Positions 34,906-44,488 of a stretch of DNA of 64,000 nt are shown one piece after another. Location of the stretch: assembly GCA_036245805.1 (NCBI GenBank), contig BTRK01000004.1, forward strand, positions 19,034,001-19,098,000, read 5' to 3'. Position 1 is the first letter of the stretch, and every line of letters begins with the position of its first letter. Both the position numbers and the translations under genes were made by a program. A model generated the notes under the pieces. The model was not told the DNA's origin and searched no databases. It saw only the letters and a list, made by a program, of their open reading frames with translations. The stretch is from Pristionchus mayeri. Its lineage: Eukaryota > Nematoda > Chromadorea > Rhabditida > Neodiplogasteridae.

Positions 34906-35258
34906 CTGTGAAAATGTTTTCCGAACATATCACGCCATTCACGAGTGAATCGAGCAAGAATCGTCATTCTTGGGAATGGAGGGGAAATCCAATATACTGT
35001 GATTTTCACTTGTATTCAATTTACGTGTCAGGCTGCTTAATTGAAGTTATTTATTGATTTTCATCATCTACCAAAGGATTAATAATTGTTTTAAGCCGAC
35101 TGTGTATGATCACAAGACCTAAATTAAATAGAAAAAAGGGATCAAAATCATGAAGCGATATTTAAAACCCATTGGATGCAGTGCTGTGAATTCCATTGAG
35201 GGACAACGAGGGCATGCAAATAGAGGCATTCGATGGGGTCCTTTTCCTGGTGATGAGA

Positions 35259-36993
35259 CTAAAGGCGAATCTGAAATTTTACATTTTTTTCACAATACAT
35301 GTAAACGAAAAAAGGGAATTTAAAAATAGAAGCGCACATTCGATATGGACGGATGAAAAGGAGGTTGAAGACTGGTGCAATAGCGGGAAGGAGACTCACT
35401 ATCTAAAAAGAACAATTGTTTTACGCTTCACAATAATAAGTATTTGTGTTTCCAATAGTTAGGTCGCCGAGCGCCGGGGCATTTTTTTTTCCGTGATACG
35501 AGAGATCCCAAAGTTGGATACAGAAGTTATTATGGTATGTGATGAATATTAATTAACACTAACTGCACATGGGAGAACTTCCGTCACAGGATGCTGCGTG
35601 AATCCCATGAACTGCAGCATGAATACGATGCAGCCAATGCCGAAGAGAGCCGTCAACGATAGTTGGATGTTTAGCGTCTAGAAATGAGAGAAAACCAACT
35701 TCTCAAACTATTGTGAACTATTGTGAAGTTTGAGATATCCGAAAAATACCTTTACGAGCTGATGATTGAGATTTCGAGTAGCTATACTCATGAATCTCTG
35801 CAAGGTTGGATGCATTAGTGTGTAAAGCAATGCGATACATTGAATCAAAATAAGTAGAAATAAAGTACCCGACTAGCACGCAACGTGCGCACAGTTATCT
35901 GACGAAATACGATTGTGGCGGTGAAAATTACCGGAGATGAGGATAAGATAACCACTAAATCAACGATGGAGCGTACGGTTGTGAACTGAATTGTGCCTGA
36001 AATGTGCATTGGGTTATTTAGATCGGTGATTGCTTACCAATTTCGTATTTCGCCTTTAGGATGGAATGATACTGAGGCCTGATTGCCATGAAGTCAGTCT
36101 CGGTACAATTATTCTCGAGAAAGAGCGAGAAAAGTGCAGTTGCAGTCAAGCAATTGAAGACGTGAATAAAGAAAGCAATGGAAATGACTCTCTGAAAATG
36201 AATCGTTACGAATATCAATGAACGAAGGCAAATGGTTTCTGAGTAAGCAGAAAAGGCAAGAATTGATTGCGACCTTCCGTATGGTCATGATTTTCGCGCC
36301 CATTATGTTACGACCAGGTTCATCGGGGAATAAACCGAAGCAAATAAGGGCTTACGGTCTCGTATTTCAGTTAGACAACCGTATATTCACTATATTTTTC
36401 ATCCTCGCTTACGATTAGTAGCAGGGGTGCCTTTCGAATAGACATCAGTCGATATGCGAACGCGAAACAGAGAAAGTAGTTGGATGTAATCCACATTTGA
36501 ACCTCAATCGCTGAAAATATGGCCTTTGAAAGGTAAACGTGAGTAATCAAAAGTACGAGCATGAAAAAAATGACTTGCCATGAATAATCCAGCATGGGAG
36601 TCGTCCAACGTAGCTGCATGGGCCAGTGAAGATTAGGAATGTCGTAAATGTTTCGTGTGAAGAAGCAATTCTCAAAATGTGAATGTGCTATTCATCTATG
36701 CCAATTCATGGTTCAAAATATCGAGCAGAACATATAAAGGGCAACTCCCCTTACCGAGTAATTGTGAATGCTGCGAATAGAGATGCGATCAAGTCAACAG
36801 CTGCATTGTTCAGTAGAATCGTAGAGTAGACTCGGAATGATGGCGAGCTCCTTAGAATGGTTTCCGTAAAGACATTTTTTTGCAGTAAATACCTCGTCTT
36901 GATGGCGACGAGCAGGATCGAATTAGCCGTGACTCCCAAACAGCTTACTAATACAGTAAAGATTTGCGCCGGCCGATCATACTCATCAAGCAT
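35259..36993 (-). CDS. Seven-TM chemoreceptor, srd-like, copy 1
   Basis: Str-superfamily serpentine receptor. Exons in order give QIFTVLVSCLGVTANSILLV (TM1), SFRVYSTILLNNAAVDLIAS (TM2), TFLIFTGPCSYVGRLPCWII (loop and TM3 with paired Cys), an exon with EVQMWITSNYFLCFAFAYRL (TM3/4), VISIAFFIHVFNCLTATALF, TVRSIVDLVVILSSSPVIFT, QLSLTALFGIGCIVFMLQFM, and a last exon SLLPAIAPVFNLLFIRPYRM (TM7) ending at 35259. An upstream acceptor before Met 36993 suggests one more 5' exon. The GPC and F.RPYR motifs point to class d. Tandem paralogue of the next gene. Confidence 0.78.
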
Positions 36994-37464
36994 TTCGAGC
37001 TAGAAGAACACCGATTGAAGATGAAAGATGAGACTTGTGAGCGGCAAACTTCGATCCCCCGAGAATGGTTCGTTATCAGATCACCATGAACATGGTGATT
37101 ACGGTAGCCGTAAATGAGCCTTAATTGATCCACATTTAGTTGCTAATGATGCCTTGAAATAATCGCTGCAATTGGAGGAAGTAAATCTCGTCTCTGACAT
37201 ACGAAAAGATTTACTTCCTGGAATATAAAGTTTTCGTGCATATTTCTCTGTGAAATATCCCAATAAGAGTATACATGGTACAATCCACTGCTTGTTAACA
37301 AGTCATGCATCAAACTACTTTATTAAATTTGTTCGTCAATATAACCTCTGGAATGATATCGATTACTATGTCTGCTCTCAGCTCTGACACACGAATTCAT
37401 AATACAAGGTTGTTATGATTAGAGGGGGAGACATATTAGTAGTGAATTGAAAATGGAGGAGCAC

Positions 37465-39371
37465 CTAATCTATGGTCGTCAGCGATACTTCAAATCCAGT
37501 CGACGCAGCTCTGGTCGGGCTAATGGAGGCATCGAATGCGGCATTATCTCTTATGATGAGACGAAGGACGAATCTGAAATTGTACGATTCCATATCAGTA
37601 AACAGACAACTAGGAAAAATGTAAACGAACAGTCGATATGGACGTATGCACAGGAGATTGAAAACGGGAGCAATGGCGGGAAGAATGCTCACTATCTAAA
37701 AGTTTAAGTATTATAGCGTAGTACTTCGCTTGTTATAGCGTAATGATATTTTTTGCTTAGAGTAGTGATATTTATTTGGGATTCGTAAAATCGCGCGCTT
37801 TTCACTTACCGGACAGATGAGTACTTCCGTTACTGGATGATGCGTAATTCCCATGAACTGCAGCATGAATACGAAGCAGCCAATGCCAAAGAACGTAGTC
37901 AATGAGAGTTGAATGTTGAGTGTCTGTGATATGAGTGAGATGCTTAAAATAAGGATGTGATGGATGATAAGTGATATAAAATCACGAAAAAATGGTCTAT
38001 TACAAAAGTCTATAACAATTTGAGTAACTTATCTATTTTTGCGCCGTTTTGAGCGATTAAAAAGTTAAAAAAATACCTTAATGAGCTGCAGATTGAGATA
38101 ATGAGTCGAGGAACTCATGAAATGCTGCAATTTCAGGCCATTCGTTTGGAGAGCTCAGTATTCCTCTGTCTTTTTAGTTATAAAATAAAATACCTGACTA
38201 GCACGTAACGTGCGCAACGTTAGATGACGACAGAAAAGAGTCAAAGTGAAAACTATTGGGGAAGAGAAAATGTTAATCACTAAATCGACGATGGAGCGAA
38301 CGGTAGTGAACTGAATAGCGGCTGAAAAATGTGCTTCAGTATTGGGTGATTAATGGGCTCGAACCAATTTCGTATCCCGCCTGAAGGACGGATTGATAGC
38401 GAGGTCTGATTGCCATGAAGTCGATAGCTGTGCAATCATTCTCGTGAAATAACGAGAAAAGAGCAATTGCAGTCATGCTATTGAAGACGTGAATGAAGAA
38501 TGCGATGATAACTACGGCCTGAGCATGTGATATTACAAAGAAAAATTTGCGAAGTCGAATGAGTTTTCGGTGATATGTAGATCTTTTAGAATGTGAAGTA
38601 TTTTGTATTTTTGCTCAACTTGCTTTTGAGCAATATCACTGGGTATTACAAAGAAGCACACTAATGAGTTATAGAGAAAGCTTTCATGTTTCTTTTATAA
38701 TCAGTCTTCATAGTATATTATAAATAATAGTCACCATCGCTTACTCTTTGTGTCAGGGCTGTCTTTCGAATCGATAATAGTCTGTATGCAAATGCGAAAC
38801 AAAGAAGAAAGTTTGACGTAGTCCACATTTGATTATTGATCGCTGAAAATAGCTTTTTTTCTATTCGCTAGGACAAAAATCGAGTGTGAACATGGAAAGT
38901 TCACTATAAATTCACTGTATATAATCCAACAGGGGAGCCGGCCAACATAGCTGCAGGGACCAGTGAAGATGAGGAATGACGTAGATGTTGTGTGAGAAGA
39001 AGCGATTCTAAAATATCGATGCGCTTTTCATTTCATATTCATATTCAAATCTGCCAAACCGTTCAAAATTCTAGAAGAACATATCCATTTGTTTTTCAAC
39101 TTCTCTCAATTCAAGAATTCCTCTTACCGAGTGATTGTGAGGGTTGCAAATAGCGACGCGATAAAGTCAACAGCTGCATTATTCAGAAGAATCGTAGAGT
39201 AGACTCGAAATGATTGGGAGCTCCTTAACGGACTAATAGTAAGGCAACATCTTAGCCTTGTGCAACAAACCTTGTTTTGATGGCGACAAGAAGCAACGAA
39301 TTGGCCGTGACTCCGAAACAGCTTACTATGAAGGTGAATATCTGCGTCGGTCGATCGAACTCGTCAAGCAT
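37465..39371 (-). CDS. Seven-TM chemoreceptor, srd-like, copy 2
   Basis: Same exon order and intron positions as copy 1: LDEFDRPTQIFTFIVSCFGV (TM1), a small intron after AIKTR, SFRVYSTILLNNAAVDFIAS, FLIFTGPCSYVGRLPCWIIY, membrane exons at 38850-38150, and a last exon SILPAIAPVFNLLCIRPYRL with a longer C-terminal tail ending at 37465. Start taken at the Met after LE; a preceding acceptor implies a further 5' exon. Likely a tandem duplicate acting as a sensory-neuron G-protein-coupled receptor (by family). No lesion seen in the parts I could read. Confidence 0.75.
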
Positions 39372-39379
39372 TTCGAGCT

Positions 39380-40262
39380 AGACAAAGACCAACTGATGAC
39401 GATGAGGTGTGATGAGAGCCACACTTTGATCTCTTGGGAGGGACTCAGATCGTTGATCGCTGTTCTATCGAGAAATATTCTCTCCTCTATACTGTACTCA
39501 TCAGACACCATTGACGTTCTCTGCAATCATACATCCATATTTCGCACATGTGGTCTAAGCGCACATGCTAGCCTATTTCGTCTATCTCTGTCTCCTATTA
39601 CGTGATTTGCACTACGAAGCCGAGTCCGAATGTGGGGTCTAACTTTTGTACATGAATTACTATTGTGAAATGGATACAAAGATTGAAATAATAAATAGCT
39701 AAAAGTGGACGGTGAGCGGTGATCGGCAATGCAAATATAGATTCAATGCAAGCCATTGCTCAGACAATGAAATCACACAATGCACAACTCGCTGCACAGA
39801 AATAATAAAACGTATTGGTGAGAACTCAGACAGAAAGAACTGACAATTGACAACTGACAGAGCTGACATATAGAGAGAACTGACAGAAAACTGACATAGA
39901 GAACTTGTGAGCGACTCATAGAAACTTGAAAGGACCAGGTGAATTCTCCGTTGGAGAAACAGACAACACTGATTGAAATTGAGAATGAAGCAGTGAAACA
40001 GCAGAGCAAGCAACAGAGCGGCGGATCGTAGCGATGGGATGCGCCGTCGGAGTATTCAGATGGATTTAGACATAGAGGACAGAGCAAATATAACTATTTG
40101 GGCACTTTTTCTCTTTTCTTTGAGAGAAGGAGATTCACGGAGAGAAGTAGTGTGGAAAATAATTTCGATGCTCAATGTGAGCAGGTAATATGAATATAAA
40201 ATATTGTACACCAATACAATGTTGCATGGAATATATTTATTTAGTGTTTGCCAATTTTTAAG
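39380..40262. other. Intergenic stretch
   Basis: Short tandem-like ACTGACAGA/GAACTGACA motifs around 39835-39905; otherwise nothing recognised. Confidence 0.45.
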
Positions 40263-40627
40263 CTACACCTCCGCACACAATCCCTCTCCGGAATTGTGTA
40301 CTGTTATTGTAACTTCGGGCAGTCTGAGAGCGTCCATCAGTTGTTTCCTCACCTGCAAATGTACCCGAATTGTCGTTCAATTCCATGTAAAACTAACGTT
40401 TTCCTCGTCTCTGCTGCACTTCGACTCGGATCTCCTCGCGGCGACCGAGCTGCCCCTCGAGAGATCACTCACGTGTTCCTGCAAAATGCAGCAAATCATA
40501 ACGTTGAAGACGCAATCCGAAAATAGGCAAATGGAATTACCAATCCTCTGGTGCACGCGAGAATGACGATTAGCAGAAGAACAAATGGAGCGAGAACGAG
40601 GAGAACGTGAAACTGCGCCCTGGACAT
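40263..40627 (-). CDS. Small membrane or secreted protein, unknown
   Basis: Three-exon model. Exon 1 from Met 40627 is a strong hydrophobic N-terminus (SRAQFHVLLVLAPFVLLLIV, ILACTRGL). Exon 2 (ending near 40393) is basic and Ser-rich (EHVSDLSRGSSVAARRSESK). Exon 3 reads RKQLMDALRLPEVTITVHNS and ends with a TAG at 40263. Joins use GTAATT/TTGCAG and GTTAGT/TTGCAG and stay in frame, about 80 residues in all. The hydrophobic segment may be an uncleaved anchor or a signal peptide. Not assigned to a family. Confidence 0.55.
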
Positions 40628-42019
40628 TATTTGATCATTTATTCATTTAACACAACTACTAGAAAGCCCAAGGGGCGAGAGGGTGAAGAGAATGAGACTG
40701 TCGTCTCGATTCTCAGACTCTAGAAAATTACACCTCATCAATTCGCAATAGAAAACCTATGACGACATGTGCAATTCAATGCGCAAGAGTTCCAAGATTA
40801 CTTTCTTATTTTTTCTAGTACATTTCTTACTGGAGTTGAGAGACGATCGAGTGCTGGGTTGAAGGATCGAGTGGAAGGGAGGAGTTCATCCACTCAGTAA
40901 TGAAGAAACCGAGGGTGTGCGGGACTGAATTGCTCCTCCTCTGGTGGACAGTTAATGCATTACTTCTCTTCACGTGTTTCCACTACGAATGCCAAGATCG
41001 CAATTAGAAAACAGCATCTAAATTTTACACTCATGTTAATGAATTCTACAAATAGTCCAATACCACGAAGTGAGTTCCCTGATTCCAACTGTCCTGATTC
41101 CGTTCTATTCCAAGTCTTAACTCCCTTATGTGGAAGATTGAGTTCGAAATTTACTAAAGTCGCGTTGCAACGTTTTCGAAAAGTTACATCTTGTTCGAAC
41201 AATGCGATGGTTCGAGTGAATTTCGAAACATTGCGCGCACACAATATTTTAGATCATTTTCAAGGAAGAAATCAATTCTCACGAGGAAGACTTCACCGTC
41301 AGACATATGGGTAAAGCAAGCGAAAATCGGATTTGCATCTTTACAAATCGCAGAACTGTTGACTCATCAAATACATTTGATGCATCGGAATTATGATTTA
41401 CATTACTCTTTCAAATTCTTCGTCGGTGGGAGTAGCAATTGGAAATCCTTACGATTTACACAACTACTTCGGGATGTTTGGCTTTGCAGAGAGGGTGAAA
41501 TCGTGAGTGAACGTGTCTAGAGCAATCAAGAACAATAAAGAAGTCTTCGTCGGTGTTCTCTAGTGCGCATTGGTCATAGCACGGGGACGAATTATCACCT
41601 CCTCTCCCCATTAATTTCTATTTCGCACGTGACTGCTCTCTTCACAATAACAGATTTTGGTAATTTAAATAAAAACTAATATTCCATAACGCGAGAAATG
41701 ATGTTCACGGGAAAGGTGTTATTCGTCTCTTACCCAGATTCCACTAGACCGGCCACTCAAATTGATTTGACTAAAAAACGTGCGTACATCTGAGAGAGTC
41801 AGAGACACTGTTCACAGCACTAAAAAGTTAACCCGACAATCAAAACCACCAAGTAGTAAAAAGTAAAATTTTATCACTTGAGATTATTATGACTTTCATT
41901 AAAGATGCACGGATGTGAACTGTATACATTGGCAAAGAAAATGAGAAATAAGAGTGATTCTCTTATCTATAAAACTGATGGAACTGCAAGGGATTCGAAA
42001 CATAATGAACTTCTATTTT
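40628..42019. other. Intergenic stretch
   Basis: No exon-structured gene. ORFs on both strands at 40955-41520 lack paralogues or domains. Confidence 0.45.
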
Positions 42020-42392
42020 TTAAAGAAGGACTGTCAGCAAAGTTGAAATTTTGACGTTGTCATAACCAAGACCGACCTTTGTACAACCATACGAGATTCT
42101 GAAAATTTCAAATTCATATCTCTATTTTGAACCTAGTTATCATTAGTTGGCAGAAAGCCAAGGAGGGCTTGAAGGGAAGGGACGTGCGGGAATTCAAATA
42201 TCTAGAAGATTTTTCAAAAACTGGTGGGATTCGAGCCCGCAACCTTCCGATTGCGCTGCGACTGCTTTACCACTGAGCTATGCGAGTGACCCTTGCCTAT
42301 CCTCTTAGCTCGCGCTATGATCGTTGGATGATTGTCTAGGTCATGGTTATGACAGCGTCAAAAAATTAAGTTTGCTGACACTCCTTCTTTAA
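42020..42392. mobile_element. MITE with ~55 bp inverted ends carrying a tRNA-like core
   Basis: Ends TTAAAGAAGGACTGTCAGCA and the complement of TGCTGACACTCCTTCTTTAA match for about 55 bp with a few mismatches. TTAA is at both outer edges, so a TTAA target duplication cannot be told apart from the repeat. The interior has a minus-strand sequence resembling part of a tRNA gene. It lies 44 bp downstream of the stop codon of the small membrane-protein gene at 42436. Confidence 0.78.
42222..42292 (-). other. tRNA-like sequence with Pol III A- and B-box look-alikes
   Basis: On the minus strand TAGCTCAGTGGTAA fits an A box and D arm, and GGCTCGAATCC fits a B box and T loop at about normal spacing. 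The anticodon stem does not form properly and the flanks give no acceptor stem, so this is not a functional tRNA gene. It is either a decayed tRNA or a tRNA-derived promoter module inside the MITE. Confidence 0.65.
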
Positions 42393-42435
42393 GTGAAGAA
42401 CATCCCTAAAAATACATCCGCATCAGGCAATTCCA

Positions 42436-42888
42436 TCAGTTTATTCCAGAACAAAATTGTTGATTGTAGTGTCGGATCCATTCCATTTCTTCATGTGCCA
42501 AATTCTTCAAGTGATTGTCACCCTTCAATTTCGGTCTTGAACGCTAGAACATTAGAGTAATTTATACCTTTTCGGTGTCGTTGTGGTTCTCGGGCTTTCT
42601 CAGCAAAGGAGTGGAGCACCGTGATCTTCTATCCTCCTGAGCAACGTTATTACTGTGCACTAGTGGCCGGAGTAGGTCGACTTACATAGCGAATGCGACA
42701 TTTGAGAAGAATGAAAAAGAGGACTATGAATATGATGAGAATGAAGATGATGGGGAAGAGTGACCTGAAATTTTCCTCTATTGTACAAATGAATTCGAAA
42801 ACTCACATAGGAAGTAATATTTTGGAACTTACTTAAAATTCGCAATAGTTGAAGGGTCGGAAAGCGAGGAAGAAAGGGAGATGTACAT
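42436..42888 (-). CDS. Small single-pass membrane protein
   Basis: Four exons, all in phase. A short N-terminal exon (MYISLSSSLSDPSTIANFK) from 42888. One membrane span with LFPIIFILIIFIVLFFILLK then CRIRY. An exon EDRRSRCSTPLLRKPENHND. A last exon RSRPKLKGDNHLKNLAHEEM then EWIRHYNQQF, ending TGA at 42436. There is no cleavable signal; the short N-terminus and basic flank after the span predict N-out, C-in. About 110 residues. Not recognised. Confidence 0.65.
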
Positions 42889-43547
42889 CTGTGAGCTGTT
42901 CTTAAACAAGAAATAGTTGGGAGAGCGATTTACACAACCTCTTCTCTGCGCATGTCGAACGCTTCCTTTGGTTCTTATGACAAACACACAAAATTATGCT
43001 TCGCGTCACAATCGCTCAGATAAATGTCACAAATTATCGTCTGATAGACAATTACTAACAGACTTGATCTACTGGCAAGCGATGCAAAGACGAATGAGCA
43101 GAAAGCAGATGGAAGATTAGAGTTCCTAATCTGCCTTTCAAGTAAATGAACCAGCAGAGCACGAGTCGTTCGTTGGAGCAAATTATATAATTAGTTAATG
43201 GACGTCTGGAGGAAAATATACGTCACGTTACCTATTTGCGAATCTTGCCAGCATTTTACTCTTAGATCCTCAAAAGTGCAAAATTCTTCGTTCCTGGTTC
43301 GCAGGAAGTGATGAGATGCAGAGAATACTATGCTTCTAACTTCCATTGAGGTAAAGCTTAGTGAAATCTATTAGAGGATGCTTTAACAAGAATGGATGGG
43401 CACATTTCACTCATTAAAGCCAAGATTTTTCTGAGTTCATTCAGTATCAAGAACAAGGAAATTTGTATTATTGCAATGAATGAAAGCACGATGCATCACT
43501 GCTCAGTAATCTTTATTCGTGGGGGTAAGGTCATTCAGAGTGACGAT

Positions 43548-43848
43548 TCAGAAGCACTTGAAGGAGCATTCTCCAGTCTCGGTGCACTTGCAGCACTCTT
43601 CTCCGTCCCTCACTGGATTGCACGGAATACGCACGTATTTGTCCTCGCGCATTATATCCTGCATTATGACACCACTCATTCAAAATTTGCCAACAGGAAG
43701 CCAAAATAGATTTCAAATACGAAAAGAGTGTACCAACCTCGAGGTATTTCATGCTGGCCTGTTCGTACTTGTTGAGCATCCGAGCATCAGAGATCGACTG
43801 AGATGCGACCAGGAAGAGGAGAACAAATCCAAATAGGGCAGCAGACAT
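43548..43848 (-). CDS. Secreted six-cysteine peptide precursor
   Basis: Two exons of 111 nt each (43848-43738 and 43658-43548, the latter including the stop), joined in phase by GTTGGT..ATGCAG, give 73 residues. Exon 1 is a signal peptide (SAALFGFVLLFLVASQSISD). Exon 2 is the mature end with spacing C-x8-CC-x-C-x5-C-x3-C and a final Phe. No dibasic cleavage site is obvious. It fits a small disulfide-rich secreted peptide; possible roles include immune effector or signalling, but nothing here decides. The predicted peptide is complete, with ordinary stop and splice sites. Confidence 0.7.
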
Positions 43849-44488
43849 ATCGACTTGAGTGAGACTCAGATTATTTTGGCTCAAGCTGCGACTCCTCCCA
43901 TTCAAGTGCCGACTCGTGACGCTAAGATACCTATTCCCATCTTTTCAATTCCTCCAATCACGACCTTCCCGAGAAGTCGTATCATTTGCTTCTATTGACA
44001 TCTTCCTTACTTCTTTCGTCATGGGATGAGTATACTCGAGGCAAGCAGGGGAAGGGATGACAGATACAAATCGCCCATTTGTTTTGTCTCATTGAGCGAA
44101 CTGTGAATAACATGCCTTCTCTCCGCTCCTCGAATACAAAGTGAGAAAGAAAAGGAAATGCCTGGTGATGCATTGCCAGGGATTACGATTGTGAGCTCTA
44201 GCCGACGGACAGGGAACCACACATACTAGGTTAACATGTAACTAATTGTGAACTATTACGTCATGCGGCATTAGATGTATCACATGCGGCATGACGCCAT
44301 AGTTCTCATCCGACCTAGTGCTCTCGATAGCCAGAACAGCTTATTTTGAAAGGATGACATAGGCAGATGCGTTGAAGGTGCTTTGTCCCCGGACGTGAAG
44401 TCATCCTATCGATGATAACTGTGACCCTCCCACTTACTGATAAGGATTCGATTTCAAATCATTGCTTAGTGTTCACCTTCGCTCGACT
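43849..44488. promoter_or_regulatory. Divergent upstream region of the peptide gene and glycosyltransferase
   Basis: The two genes point away from each other here, so their promoters probably lie in this 640 bp. No specific element recognised; ORFs in it lack support. Confidence 0.35.

Noticed and set aside
37447..37707. Plus-strand 86-codon ORF between the srd genes
   Set aside because: It is the antisense of the last exon of srd-like copy 2; the matching antisense in copy 1 (35196-35462) explains the apparent duplication.
39258..39605. Plus-strand 115-codon ORF
   Set aside because: Overlaps the first membrane exons of srd-like copy 2 on the other strand; shadow ORF.
42222..42292. A functional tRNA gene
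   Set aside because: D and T arm look-alikes only; no acceptor stem, no proper anticodon arm, and it lies inside a MITE.
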